Notes under the pieces: model-generated
The model's database searches: none
What the model was told of the DNA's origin: nothing
Seen by the model: the letters and a program-made list of their open reading frames with translations, nothing else
Shown: positions 39,733-49,353 of the stretch, piece after piece
Layout: the number at the start of each line of letters is the position of its first letter
Numbering within the stretch: position 1 is the stretch's first letter
Assembly (NCBI GenBank): GCA_028871055.1
Contig: JAGWON010000006.1
Coordinates: forward strand, 1 to 64,000
Source of the DNA: Alphaproteobacteria bacterium
Lineage (GTDB): Bacteria; Pseudomonadota; Alphaproteobacteria; ATCC43930; CGMCC-115725
Direction of reading: 5' to 3'
Length of the DNA stretch: 64,000 bases
Program-made: the position numbers and the translations under genes

Positions 39733-40188
39733 TCAGGCGCGCGTCAGCGCCGCGCGGAACGCGCGCGGATCGAAATCCGCGGCGCCTTCCGGGCCCTCGC
39801 GCTTGACCGGCAGATCGAGCCGCGCCGCCGCCAGCAGCGCGGTCTCCGACAAATCGCTCGCGCTCTCGGTTTCGAGCGCCACCCGCGCCAGCGACGGGCT
39901 CTGCGCCAAGAGCCGGAACAGCGCGGTGACGCGCAGGAACAGCGCCAGCGTCACCGGCACGCTGGTGCCGAGCTCTTCGGCGAAGAGGTCGAGTACCGCG
40001 CGCGTGTCGATCTCGGGCTCGGCCGGCGCCGGCGCGTCGCCGCCGGCGTCCGCGTTCTCCTCCGGCGGCGGCATGGCGGCCCGAAGACGGTCGAGATACT
40101 CGCCGAACACGAACACCGCCGAGGCGAGCAGGTCGGGCTCGACCGGCGGCACCCGCGGCGGCATCGGGAAGGGGAGAACCTCGTTCAT
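39733..40188 (-). CDS. Hypothetical protein
   Basis: MNEVLPFPMPPRVPPVEPDLLASAVFVFGEYLDRLRAAMPPPEEN...; no family recognised; overlaps eamA-like gene start. Confidence 0.6.
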   Translation of the reverse strand: MNEVLPFPMPPRVPPVEPDLLASAVFVFGEYLDRLRAAMPPPEENADAGGDAPAPAEPEIDTRAVLDLFAEELGTSVPVTLALFLRVTALFRLLAQSPSLARVALETESASDLSETALLAAARLDLPVKREGPEGAADFDPRAFRAALTRA

Positions 40189-41102
40189 CCGTCCGTCTCG
40201 GCCGGGACCGGCACCGCCGATGGCGTGCGGTTGACCAGCCAGATGCCAACGCCCACCAGCGCCACCGCCGCCACGAGCAACGCCGATAGCGGCTCGCCGA
40301 GCAGCGCGCCGCCGGCGATCAGCCCGAACAGCGGCGTCAGGAACGAGAACGCCGACAGCTTGAATACCGGATAGCGCGCGATCAGGCCGAACCACGCGAG
40401 ATAGGTCACGAACGCCACCACCACGGTCTGGAATCCGAGCGCCGCCCATACCGGCACACTGGGCGCGAACACGCCGCGCTCGCCGAGCAGCGGCGACAAG
40501 ACAAGGAGAATCACCGCCGAGCCCGCAAGCTGGTAGAACAGCGCGCGATGGGCGCTGATCCGCGCCAGCCGGGTCGCCTTGATCACCACCGTCGTGGTGC
40601 CCCAGAACACCGCGCCGAGCAGCACCATGGCGTCGCCCAGGAGTTCGCGATGAGTCGGTAGGCGCAGCGCATCGGCGAAGGCGAGGGCGATGCCGGCGAA
40701 GGCGGAGACCAGGCCAGCGACGTGGATCGGCCGCAGCCGCTCGCCAGGCACGAAAAGATGCGCGCCGATCGCCACCACGAACGGCGCGGTGTAGAGGAAG
40801 AGAACCGCGCGCGAGGCGTTGGTGTAGACGATGCCGCCGAACACGAAGATGAACTCGGCAGCGAACATCGCCGCGATCAGCGCGCCGAGCGCAAGCGTGC
40901 CGTCGCGCCGGAACAGCGGGATTCCACGCGCTGCCGCCCACAGCCAGAGCAGCACGGCGGCACCGGCCGAGCGCAACCCAGCCTGCAGCACCGGCGCTAT
41001 GCCGCCGTCGGCGACCTTGATCGCCACCTGGTTGAGGCCCCACAACGCGCAGAGCAGCGCCATCAGAGCGATCGCCCCGGTATCGAGCCGGTTATGCTTC
41101 AT
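40185..41102 (-). CDS. EamA/DMT family transporter
   Basis: ALLCALWGLNQVAIKVADGGIAPVLQAGLRSAGAAVLL; two EamA-like repeats. Confidence 0.88.
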   Translation of the reverse strand: MKHNRLDTGAIALMALLCALWGLNQVAIKVADGGIAPVLQAGLRSAGAAVLLWLWAAARGIPLFRRDGTLALGALIAAMFAAEFIFVFGGIVYTNASRAVLFLYTAPFVVAIGAHLFVPGERLRPIHVAGLVSAFAGIALAFADALRLPTHRELLGDAMVLLGAVFWGTTTVVIKATRLARISAHRALFYQLAGSAVILLVLSPLLGERGVFAPSVPVWAALGFQTVVVAFVTYLAWFGLIARYPVFKLSAFSFLTPLFGLIAGGALLGEPLSALLVAAVALVGVGIWLVNRTPSAVPVPAETDG

Positions 41103-41115
41103 CGCGGCGCTGCGC

Positions 41116-41556
41116 TCACGCGGGCTCGCCGGTATCGGGCGTCAGCCCCGCCGCCTTGATGCCGGCGACGGCGCAAGCCTCGTCGTTGTCCGAGGTGTCG
41201 CCGCTGATGCCGACCGCGCCCAGGATCTCGCCGGCGCCGTCGCGGATCAGCACGCCGCCCGGCACCGGAACCAGGCGCCCATCGAACACCGCCGACAGCG
41301 CCTGGATGAAATGCGGCGCGACCGGCACGCGACGCGCGAATTCGCGCCCGCCGAAGCCCATGCCAAGGCAGCCATACGCCTTGCCGAAGGCGATCTCGAA
41401 CCGCATGATCGACGTCTTGTCCTCGCGCTTGAAGACGACGACGTGGCCGCCGGAATCCAGCACTGCGACGGCGAGCGGCTTGAACTTCTGACCGCGGCCG
41501 TGCTCCAGCGCCTTGTCGGCGATGATCGCGGCCTGGGCCAGCGTGACGTTGCTCAT
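41116..41556 (-). CDS. GlcG/HbpS family heme-binding protein
   Basis: LAVAVLDSGGHVVVFKREDKTSIMRFEIAFGKAYGCLGMG, PVPGGVLIRDGAGEILGAVGISGDTSDNDEACA. Confidence 0.88.
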   Translation of the reverse strand: MSNVTLAQAAIIADKALEHGRGQKFKPLAVAVLDSGGHVVVFKREDKTSIMRFEIAFGKAYGCLGMGFGGREFARRVPVAPHFIQALSAVFDGRLVPVPGGVLIRDGAGEILGAVGISGDTSDNDEACAVAGIKAAGLTPDTGEPA

Positions 41557-41634
41557 TGGAATCTCCCTCCCGTTTTCGAGCCAAGGATCGCTATGATAGA
41601 GGCTGGGCGCGGCGAACGGAACGCGCCAATCCGC

Positions 41635-41712
41635 CGTCATGCCCGGACTTGTTCCGGGCACCCACGTCTTGAAGAAAGTCGTGGATGGCCGGGTCGAGCC
41701 CGGCCGTGACAA
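41635..41712. repeat. Composite palindromic repeat (family A)
   Basis: cgtcatgcccggacttgttccgggcacccacgtcttgaagaaagtcgtggatggccgggtcgagcccggccgtgacaa. Confidence 0.8.
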
Positions 41713-41740
41713 CCACAAAAAGTCGGGGGAAGAAAAACGC

Positions 41741-42733
41741 ATGCCGAAGTTGCAGATGACGCTCGCCTGCTGGGACTATGACCGCACCAAGGCGCTGGCC
41801 GACGGCACGGTGCAGCCCGAAGGCATCGAGCTCAACGTACTGCCGCTGGTCGTGGAAGAAACCTTTTGGCGCATGCTGCGCCACCGCGAGTTCGACGCCG
41901 CCGAGCTGTCGCTGTCGTCCTACTGCGTGTCGCTGATGAAAGAGCACCAGGACTTTGTCGCCATTCCGGTGTTTCCCTCGCGCATGTTCCGCCATTCCTG
42001 CTTCGCCGTCTCGGCCAAGAGCGGCATCCGCGAGCCCAAGGACCTCGCCGGCAAGCGCATCGGCAATCCGGAGTACCAGCTCACCGCCATCGTCTGGATG
42101 CGCGGAATATTGCAGGACGAATACGGCGTCGATCCGGCGGGCTGCCGGTATTTCACCGGCGGCGAGGAGGAGCCCGGTCGCGAGGAGAAGCTGAAGCTCG
42201 ACCTGCCGGCGAAGTTCAAGGTCACGCCGATCGGTCCGACGCAGACGCTGTCGCGCATGATCGCGGACGGCGAAATCGACGCGATCTATGCGCCGCGCCT
42301 GCCCTCGACCATCCACACCGAGCCCGACAAGGTGAAGCGGCTGTTTCCGAACTACGTCGAGGTCGAGCAGGCCTATTTCCGCAAGACCAAGATCTTCCCG
42401 ATCATGCACGTCATCGCCTTGCGCCGCGACCTCTACGAGGCCAACCGCTGGATCGCGATGTCGCTGATGAAGGCCTTCGTCGAGGCGCAGAAGCGCACTT
42501 ATGCCGATCTCGAGATGATCGCATCGCAGAAGACCATGCTGCCGTGGCAGAGCGCTCATCTCGAGGAGACCAAGCGCGTCATGGGCAAGGAATGGTGGCC
42601 CTACGGCCTCGCCGCCAACCGCCACACGCTCGACACGTTCCTGCGCTACCACCACGAGCAGGGATTGTCGCAGCGGCGCCTCGCGCCCGAGGAGTTGTTC
42701 GCGCCCGAAACCTTCGAGGCGTTCAAGATTTGA
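41741..42733 (+). CDS. 4,5-dihydroxyphthalate decarboxylase-like / ABC substrate-binding-like protein
   Basis: LACWDYDRTKALADGTVQPEGIELNVLPLVVEETFWRMLRHREFDAAELSLSSY. Confidence 0.75.
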   Translation: MPKLQMTLACWDYDRTKALADGTVQPEGIELNVLPLVVEETFWRMLRHREFDAAELSLSSYCVSLMKEHQDFVAIPVFPSRMFRHSCFAVSAKSGIREPKDLAGKRIGNPEYQLTAIVWMRGILQDEYGVDPAGCRYFTGGEEEPGREEKLKLDLPAKFKVTPIGPTQTLSRMIADGEIDAIYAPRLPSTIHTEPDKVKRLFPNYVEVEQAYFRKTKIFPIMHVIALRRDLYEANRWIAMSLMKAFVEAQKRTYADLEMIASQKTMLPWQSAHLEETKRVMGKEWWPYGLAANRHTLDTFLRYHHEQGLSQRRLAPEELFAPETFEAFKI

Positions 42734-42767
42734 GCGCTTGCGCCGGCCGAGCCGAATAGAAATTCAT

Positions 42768-42848
42768 CGTCGTTCCCGCGCAAGCGGGAACCCAGGAGCG
42801 GGCGACGTGCGTTTGCTCTGGACCCCCGCTTCCGCGGGGGTGACGACG
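42768..42848. repeat. Composite palindromic repeat (family B)
   Basis: cgtcgttcccgcgcaagcgggaacccagg...ctggacccccgcttccgcgggggtgacgacg. Confidence 0.8.
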
Positions 42849-42857
42849 AAAAGGGGC

Positions 42858-44117
42858 GTGATCGCGTTGAAAGCTCGCACGCTCAGTACCGGTTTTGCCC
42901 TGCTGGCCTTCGCCATGTTGGTAAGCAGCGGAGCGGCCTGGGCGCAGGCGGACCGGCCCGGCGCGGTCCACCGCATTTCACCCGACCTGCCGCCGCCTTA
43001 CGCGACGCCGCCAGCCGCGAATCCGCCGCGCCTCGTGCGGCAACCGCCGGACGTGAAGCTCGCGGCGCCGCCCGGCTTCACCCTCAGCGCCTATCTGACG
43101 GGGCTGGTCCGGCCGCGCGTGCTATGCGCGGCGCCGAACGGCGACATCTTCGTTGCCGAGAGCGCCGCCAACCGCGTCAGTGTCGTGCGCGCGCCCGCCG
43201 GCGCGGCGCAGGCGAGTCAACACGAGGTCTTCGCCCGCGACCTCGACCGGCCGTTCGGCATCGCGTTCTATCCGCCGGGTCCGAACCCGCGCTGGGTCTA
43301 CGTCGCCAACCAGAGCTCGCTCGTGCGCTTTCCCTATCGCAGCGGCGACGTGCATGCGAGCGGGAAGCCGGAGATTGTGGTGCGCGAGCTGCCGGCGGGC
43401 GGCCACTGGACGCGCGCCCTCGCCGTCGCGCCCGACGGCAAGCATCTGCTGGTTAGCGTCGGCTCGGCCAGCAACGACGCCGAAGCCGGCATGGCGCTCG
43501 AGGCCGACCGCGCCGACATCCTCGAGTTCGATCCCGACGGCAGCCATAAGCGGATCTACGCCGCGGGCCTGCGCAATGCCTCCGACATCGCCTTCGATCC
43601 GGCCTCGCACGCGCTCATCGCCGTGGTCAATGAGCGTGACGGTCTGGGCGACAACCTGCCGCCCGATTACCTCACCCGCGTCAAGCCCGGCGGCTTCTAT
43701 GGCTGGCCGTGGTACTACATCGGCGACCATCCCGATCCCCGCCACCGCGGCGCCCATCCCGAGCTTGCGTCGTCGGTGGTTGCGCCGGACCTCCTGATCC
43801 AGGCGCATTCGGCGCCGCTTGGCGTCGCGATCTACGACGGCAATCAGTTTCCGGCCGCGTATAAGGGCGATGCCTTCGTCGCGCTGCACGGCTCATGGAA
43901 TCGCGCCGCGCGCACCGGCTACAAGATCGTCCGCGTGCGGATGAAGAACGGCGCGCCGACCGGCGCATACGAGGACTTCGTCACCGGCTTCCTGCTGCCG
44001 GACGGCGAGGTTTGGGGCCGGCCGGTCGGCGTCACCGTCGCGCGCGACGGCGCGTTGATCTTCAGCGATGACGGTTCGGGCACGCTCTGGCGCGTCGCCT
44101 ATACGAGCCGGCGCTAG
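42858..44117 (+). CDS. PQQ-dependent sugar dehydrogenase-like (sorbosone/glucose dehydrogenase) beta-propeller protein
   Basis: Signal peptide; LVRPRVLCAAPNGDIFVAES, VYVANQSSLVRFPYRSGD, GGFYGWPWYYIGDHPDPRH, FVALHGSWNRAARTGYKIVRV; GTG start tentative. Confidence 0.85.
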   Translation: MIALKARTLSTGFALLAFAMLVSSGAAWAQADRPGAVHRISPDLPPPYATPPAANPPRLVRQPPDVKLAAPPGFTLSAYLTGLVRPRVLCAAPNGDIFVAESAANRVSVVRAPAGAAQASQHEVFARDLDRPFGIAFYPPGPNPRWVYVANQSSLVRFPYRSGDVHASGKPEIVVRELPAGGHWTRALAVAPDGKHLLVSVGSASNDAEAGMALEADRADILEFDPDGSHKRIYAAGLRNASDIAFDPASHALIAVVNERDGLGDNLPPDYLTRVKPGGFYGWPWYYIGDHPDPRHRGAHPELASSVVAPDLLIQAHSAPLGVAIYDGNQFPAAYKGDAFVALHGSWNRAARTGYKIVRVRMKNGAPTGAYEDFVTGFLLPDGEVWGRPVGVTVARDGALIFSDDGSGTLWRVAYTSRR

Positions 44118-46177
44118 GCGTAGAACCCGCGTCCCTCCTTCACGCGGCGCTCGATCAACGGCGCCGGCACCAGCGCCGGCTCGCCGAGCTCGCGCGCCAG
44201 GTGACCGAGCCGGTCGCGCACGCTCTCGAGCCCGATCTGGTCGGCATAGAACATCGGTCCGCCGCGCCAGGCCGGAAAGCCGTAGCCGTTGATCCAGATC
44301 AAATCGACGTCGCCCGGCCGGAGCGCTACGCCCGCCTCGAGAAGGCGCGCGGCCTGGTTGACCAGCGGATAGATCAGCCGCTCGACGATGACGGCGGCGG
44401 CGATCGGCTGCGGTGCGACGCCGAGCCGGTTGCGCACGTCGCTGATGATCCGATCCGCTTCGGGGTCGGGCACGCCTTGGCGGCTTCCGGCCTCGTAGCG
44501 GTAATAGCCCGTGCCGGTTTTCTGACCGAAACGGCCGGCCTCGCACAGCGCGTCGGCGACCGGAAATTCGACGATGCCGCGCGCCTTGCGCATGCGCCAC
44601 GAGATGTCGAGACCGGCCAGGTCCGTCGCCGCAAAGGGGCCCATCGGAAAGCCGAATTCGACCATCGCCCGGTCCACGTCCTGCGGGGAGGCGCCGTCGC
44701 GCAGCAGCCGGTCGGCTTCGCGCGAGCGCTCGAACAGCATGCGGTTGCCGACGAAGCCCGGCGCCGCGCCGACCACCACCGGCAGCTTGCGCAGCCGGCG
44801 CATCAGCGCGATCGAGGCCGCGACCACGGCGGGCGCGGTCTCCTTCGCACGCACCACCTCGACCAGGCGCATGATGTGCGCCGGGCTGAAGAAATGCAGG
44901 CCGATCACGTCGGCCGGTCGCGCGGTCGCCGCGGCGATGGCCTCGACATCCTGGTACGACGTGTTGGTGGCGAGGATCGCGCCTGGCTTGGCGATTCGGT
45001 CGAGGTCGCGGAACACGCGCTGCTTGAGCGCCAGATCCTCGAACACCGCCTCGACGATCACGTCCGCCGCAGCCGCGTGCGCGAGTTGCAGCGACGGCTT
45101 GACCAGCCCCAGCCGCTTGTCCAGCTCGGCCGCCGACAGGTTCTGGCGCCGCGCGCTCGATTCATAGTTGCGCCGCAGCGCCGCGAGGCCGCGCTCGAGC
45201 GCCGCCTTGTCGGCTTCGATCAGCGTCACCGGAATACCCACGGCAGCGAAGCACAGCGCGATCCCGCCGCCCATCGTGCCGGCGCCGATCACCGCCGCCT
45301 GTGTGATCTCGCGCGGCGGCAGATCCGCCGGCAAATCCGGAATCTTCGCGGCTTCGCGCTCGGCGAAGAAGACGTGGCGCAGCGTGCCGAACTGCGGACC
45401 GCGCTGCAGCTCGGCGAAGATCGCCTGCTCGCGCTTGAGGCCGTCGTCGAACGGCTTCAGCGAGGCGGCGACGGCATCGACCGCCTTGAGCGGCGCCTCG
45501 AGCCCGCGTTGGCGGCGCGCGATCTCGGTGCGCGCGCGGGAAAAAAGCTCCGATGGCGCGAATTCGACGGCGCGGTCGCGCAGCCGCTTGAGCGGCCACT
45601 TCTCGGCTACGGCGCGGCGGGCGAAGGCGATCGCCGCGGCGCGCACGTCGGCACGCGTCGCGATCTCGTCGACCAATCCCGCTTCGAGGGCCGCTTGCGC
45701 GCCGATCATGTCGCCGCCGGTGATCATGTCGAGCGCCAGCTTCACGCCGACCGCGCGCGGCAGCCGCTGGGTCCCGCCGCCGCCTGGGATGATGCCGAGC
45801 TTGACCTCGGGCAATCCCAGCCGCGCGTCCGGCGCCGCGACGCGCCAGTGGCAGGCGAGCGCGAGCTCGAGCCCGCCGCCCAGCGCGGTGCCGTGGATCG
45901 CCGCCACCACCGGCTTGGTGCAGCCATCGAGCTGCGCCGCGATGTCGCCGGTGAACGGCGGCGAACGAGGCTTGCCGAGCTCGTTGATGTCGGCGCCGGC
46001 GACGAAGGTGCGGCCGGCGCAGGCGATCACCGCCGCCTTGACCGTGCCGTCCGCCATCGCCTCGCCGAGCCGCGCGGCCAGCGCAACGCGCACCGCCTGG
46101 CTCAGCGCATTGACCGGCGGATTGTCGATCTCGATGACAGCGACATCGCCCGCGTGCTCGAGCCTCACCTCCGCCAT
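44114..46177 (-). CDS. Enoyl-CoA hydratase/3-hydroxyacyl-CoA dehydrogenase (FadB-like fusion)
   Basis: IEIDNPPVNALSQAVR, GTALGGGLELALACHWRVA, VIGAGTMGGGIALCFAAVGIPVTLIEAD, GLHFFSPAHIMRLVEVV. Confidence 0.93.
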   Translation of the reverse strand: MAEVRLEHAGDVAVIEIDNPPVNALSQAVRVALAARLGEAMADGTVKAAVIACAGRTFVAGADINELGKPRSPPFTGDIAAQLDGCTKPVVAAIHGTALGGGLELALACHWRVAAPDARLGLPEVKLGIIPGGGGTQRLPRAVGVKLALDMITGGDMIGAQAALEAGLVDEIATRADVRAAAIAFARRAVAEKWPLKRLRDRAVEFAPSELFSRARTEIARRQRGLEAPLKAVDAVAASLKPFDDGLKREQAIFAELQRGPQFGTLRHVFFAEREAAKIPDLPADLPPREITQAAVIGAGTMGGGIALCFAAVGIPVTLIEADKAALERGLAALRRNYESSARRQNLSAAELDKRLGLVKPSLQLAHAAAADVIVEAVFEDLALKQRVFRDLDRIAKPGAILATNTSYQDVEAIAAATARPADVIGLHFFSPAHIMRLVEVVRAKETAPAVVAASIALMRRLRKLPVVVGAAPGFVGNRMLFERSREADRLLRDGASPQDVDRAMVEFGFPMGPFAATDLAGLDISWRMRKARGIVEFPVADALCEAGRFGQKTGTGYYRYEAGSRQGVPDPEADRIISDVRNRLGVAPQPIAAAVIVERLIYPLVNQAARLLEAGVALRPGDVDLIWINGYGFPAWRGGPMFYADQIGLESVRDRLGHLARELGEPALVPAPLIERRVKEGRGFYA

Positions 46178-46312
46178 GCCGTCTCCCCGATTTGCGCCCG
46201 AACCGAGCTTCGGGCGGGCCGCGCAGGCCTGTCAAGCACGCCCGACTCGGGCGCCGGTCAGCCCTGCGCCGGCCGCCGTTCCGAGCCGGCATGGCCTTTG
46301 GTATTGTCCGCC

Positions 46313-47041
46313 ATGGCTGGCGATCCACCGTCGGACGACGACAAGAACTGCACGCACAAGCTCACGCGTGAATCCGTGTTGAGCGGCGATTTGCGCCGGC
46401 TGCTCGAGCGACGCGATCCGTCGGTCCGCGTCATTCCCGACGAGGAGCACTGCGCCTCGGTCGCGACGATCCTCACCCGGCATCCCGAAGGCGGCGGCGA
46501 CGTCTGGCTCTTCGCCTACGGCTCCCTGATCTGGAATCCGATGATCCATTACGTCGACAAGCGCGTCGCGACGGTGCACGGCTATCACCGCCGTTTCTGC
46601 CTGTGGACGCATCTGGGACGCGGCAGCGCCGACGCGCCAGGGCTGATTCTGGGTCTCGACCGCGGCGGCGCCTGCCGCGGGCTGGCCTACCGCATCGAAG
46701 CTTCGATCGCACAGGCCGAGCTCGAATTGCTGTGGCGGCGCGAGATGGTGACCGGCTCCTATTGTCCGCGCTGGGTGCGGATCGTCACCAAGGAGGGCGG
46801 CCGCGGTTGGGCGATCACGTTCATTATCAACCGCGCGCACCAGCGCTATGCCGGCCCGGTGCCGGAGGACCGGATGGTCGAGTCGATCGCCAAGGCGCGC
46901 GGCGCGCTCGGCCCCTGTGCGGTCTATCTCTTCGACACCGCGCGCCATCTCGAAGCGCTGGGCATCCGCGACGAAAGCCTCTTCCGCCTGCGCGATCGCG
47001 TCGCTCAAGTGCTTGAAGGCCAAAAGAAAAATCCCGAATAA
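46313..47041 (+). CDS. ChaC-type gamma-glutamylcyclotransferase
   Basis: DVWLFAYGSLIWNPMIHYVDKRVATVHGYHRRFCLWT; LYWREM-like LLWRREM. Confidence 0.9.
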   Translation: MAGDPPSDDDKNCTHKLTRESVLSGDLRRLLERRDPSVRVIPDEEHCASVATILTRHPEGGGDVWLFAYGSLIWNPMIHYVDKRVATVHGYHRRFCLWTHLGRGSADAPGLILGLDRGGACRGLAYRIEASIAQAELELLWRREMVTGSYCPRWVRIVTKEGGRGWAITFIINRAHQRYAGPVPEDRMVESIAKARGALGPCAVYLFDTARHLEALGIRDESLFRLRDRVAQVLEGQKKNPE

Positions 47042-47124
47042 GTTTTACGCGGGCGCTCGCGGCGCTTTATCAATAAAATGGCGGCGTGGATAACGGGCGA
47101 AGCCCGGCTGGGAGCGGTTTCGAC

Positions 47125-48327
47125 ATGACGGCGGCGGCGCATAAGCGGCGCGTGACGATCCTCGGCTCGACCGGCTCGGTCGGTTGCAACACCGTCGAAC
47201 TCGTCGAGGCCGATCGCGACGCCTACGAAGTCGAGGCGCTGGTCGCGCGCAACAATGTTGCGCGCCTCGCCGAGCAGGCGCGCCGCCTCGACGCAAAATT
47301 CGCCGTGATCGCCGATGACCGCCAGTACCGCGCGCTGAAGGAGGCGCTCGCCGGCACGGGCATCGCTGCCGCCGCGGGCCAGGCCGCGGTGGTCGAGGCT
47401 GCCGCGCGGCCGGCCGACTGGGTGATGGCCGCCATCGTCGGCGCCGCCGGCCTCGCGCCGACGCTCGAAGCGGTGCGCCGCGGCGCCATGGTCGCGCTCG
47501 CCAACAAGGAGGTGCTGGTCTGCGCCGGCGCCCTCGTCAAGGCCGAAGCGACGCGGCACGGCGCGCAGCTGCTGCCGGTCGACAGCGAGCACAATGCCGT
47601 TTTCCAGGTCTTCGATTTCGAGCAGACCAAGACGATCGAGCGTATCGTCTTGACCGCGAGCGGCGGTCCGTTCCGCGAGCGACCGCGCGAGGCCATGCGC
47701 GACGTCACGCCGGAGCAGGCGGTGGCACATCCCAACTGGCGCATGGGCGCCAAGATCTCGGTCGATTCCGCGACGATGATGAACAAGGGCCTCGAGGTGA
47801 TCGAGGCGCACCATCTCTTCGGCCTGAGCTCGCGGCAAATCGAGGTGGTGGTGCATCCGCAATCGGTGGTGCACGGCCTGGTCTATTACAGCGACGGTTC
47901 GGTGTTGGCGCAGCTCGGCTCGCCCGATATGCGCACGCCCATCGCCAACGCGCTCGGCTGGCCGCGCCGCATCCCGGCGCCGAGCCCCAGGCTCGATCTC
48001 GCCAAGCTTGCCCGGCTCACCTTCGAGACGCCCGATCCCGCGCGCTTTCCGGCCCTGCGCCTGGCGCGGGCAGCGATGGAGGCGGGCGGCGGCGCGCCCT
48101 GCGTGCTCAATGCCGCCAACGAGGTCGCGGTCGAGGCGTTCCTCGACCGGCGCATCGGCTTTCTCGAGATCGCCGAGATCGTCGAGCGCACGCTCGCGCT
48201 GCTGCCCGGCCGGCGGATCGACGCGCTCGATGACGTCTACGCGCTTGACGGCGAGGTGCGTGCGGCGGCCTCGGGCTTCGTCGCCAGCCGCGCCACTCCG
48301 AACGCGCCCCGCGCGGCGGCGGTCTAG
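47125..48327 (+). CDS. dxr: 1-deoxy-D-xylulose 5-phosphate reductoisomerase
   Basis: RVTILGSTGSVGCNTVEL, ALANKEVLVCAGALV, PVDSEHNAVFQ, LTASGGPFRE, ATMMNKGLEVIEAHHLFG. Confidence 0.95.
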   Translation: MTAAAHKRRVTILGSTGSVGCNTVELVEADRDAYEVEALVARNNVARLAEQARRLDAKFAVIADDRQYRALKEALAGTGIAAAAGQAAVVEAAARPADWVMAAIVGAAGLAPTLEAVRRGAMVALANKEVLVCAGALVKAEATRHGAQLLPVDSEHNAVFQVFDFEQTKTIERIVLTASGGPFRERPREAMRDVTPEQAVAHPNWRMGAKISVDSATMMNKGLEVIEAHHLFGLSSRQIEVVVHPQSVVHGLVYYSDGSVLAQLGSPDMRTPIANALGWPRRIPAPSPRLDLAKLARLTFETPDPARFPALRLARAAMEAGGGAPCVLNAANEVAVEAFLDRRIGFLEIAEIVERTLALLPGRRIDALDDVYALDGEVRAAASGFVASRATPNAPRAAAV

Positions 48328-48348
48328 GAGCAGCGCCCGGACAGCGCC

Positions 48349-49353
48349 ATGGCTCACAGCGACAAGCCCGTGCTCGTCACCGGCGCATCGGGCTTCGTTG
48401 GCGCGGCCGTCGTCCGCTCACTGCTCGCCGCCGGGCGGAAGGTCCGCGTTCTGCTCCGTCCGTCGAGCGACCGGCACAACGTCGACGGTCTCGCGGTCGA
48501 GCTGCGCTTCGGTTCGCTCACCGAGCCGCGTTCGCTCGCCGTCGCGCTCGAAGGCTGCGGCGCGCTCTACCACGTCGCTGCCGACTACCGGCTGTGGGTG
48601 CGCGATCCCGAATCGATGTACGCCGTCAACGTCGAAGGCACGCGCAGCCTGATGGAGGCGGCGCTCGCCGCCGGCGTCGACCGCGTCGTCTATACCAGCA
48701 GCGTCGCCACGCTCGGCTGGCGCGCCAACGGCGATGTCGCCGACGAGACGACGCCGAGCGCGCTCGCCGACATGGTCGGCCATTACAAGCGGTCCAAGTT
48801 CCTGGCCGAGGCGGCGGTGCGCGATCTCGTGCACACGTGCAACCTGCCGGCGGTGATCGTCAATCCCTCGACGCCGGTCGGGCCGCGCGACGTCAAGCCG
48901 ACGCCGACCGGCCGGGTCATCGTCGAAGCCGCCGCCGGCCGCATGCCGGCTTATGTCGACACCGGGCTCAACATCGTTCACGTTGACGACGTTGCCCGCG
49001 GCCATCTGCTCGCCGAGGACAAGGGCCGTGTCGGCGAGCGCTACATTCTCGGCGGCGAAAACCTGAGCCTGGGCGAAGTCCTGCGGCTGGTTGCCGCCGT
49101 CGTCGGCCGCAAGCCGCCTACCGTTCAAATACCGGCGGCACTGGTCTGGCCGGTGGCGGTGGTCGAGGAGACGCTCGGCTGGCTCACCGGGCGCGAGCCC
49201 TTCGCGACGCGCGAGGGGTTGCGCATGGCGCGGCACAAGATGTTCTTCTCCTCGGCCAAGGCCGAGCGCGAGCTCGGCTACCGCCCGCGGCCTGCGCGCG
49301 AGGGTCTCGCCGATGCCGTCGCTTGGTTCCGCCAGGCGGGGATGTGCCGATGA
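48349..49353 (+). CDS. hpnA: Hopanoid-associated sugar epimerase HpnA
   Basis: LVTGASGFVGAAVVRSLLAAGRKVRVLLRPSSDRHNVDGL; SDR epimerase directly upstream of hpnB-G. Confidence 0.92.
   Translation: MAHSDKPVLVTGASGFVGAAVVRSLLAAGRKVRVLLRPSSDRHNVDGLAVELRFGSLTEPRSLAVALEGCGALYHVAADYRLWVRDPESMYAVNVEGTRSLMEAALAAGVDRVVYTSSVATLGWRANGDVADETTPSALADMVGHYKRSKFLAEAAVRDLVHTCNLPAVIVNPSTPVGPRDVKPTPTGRVIVEAAAGRMPAYVDTGLNIVHVDDVARGHLLAEDKGRVGERYILGGENLSLGEVLRLVAAVVGRKPPTVQIPAALVWPVAVVEETLGWLTGREPFATREGLRMARHKMFFSSAKAERELGYRPRPAREGLADAVAWFRQAGMCR

Noticed and set aside
44201-47041. 946-aa plus-strand ORF spanning the FadB-like gene
   Set aside because: Only the last 243 codons (46313-47041) are a real protein (ChaC-like); the rest is a low-complexity antisense shadow of 44114-46177 caused by high GC.
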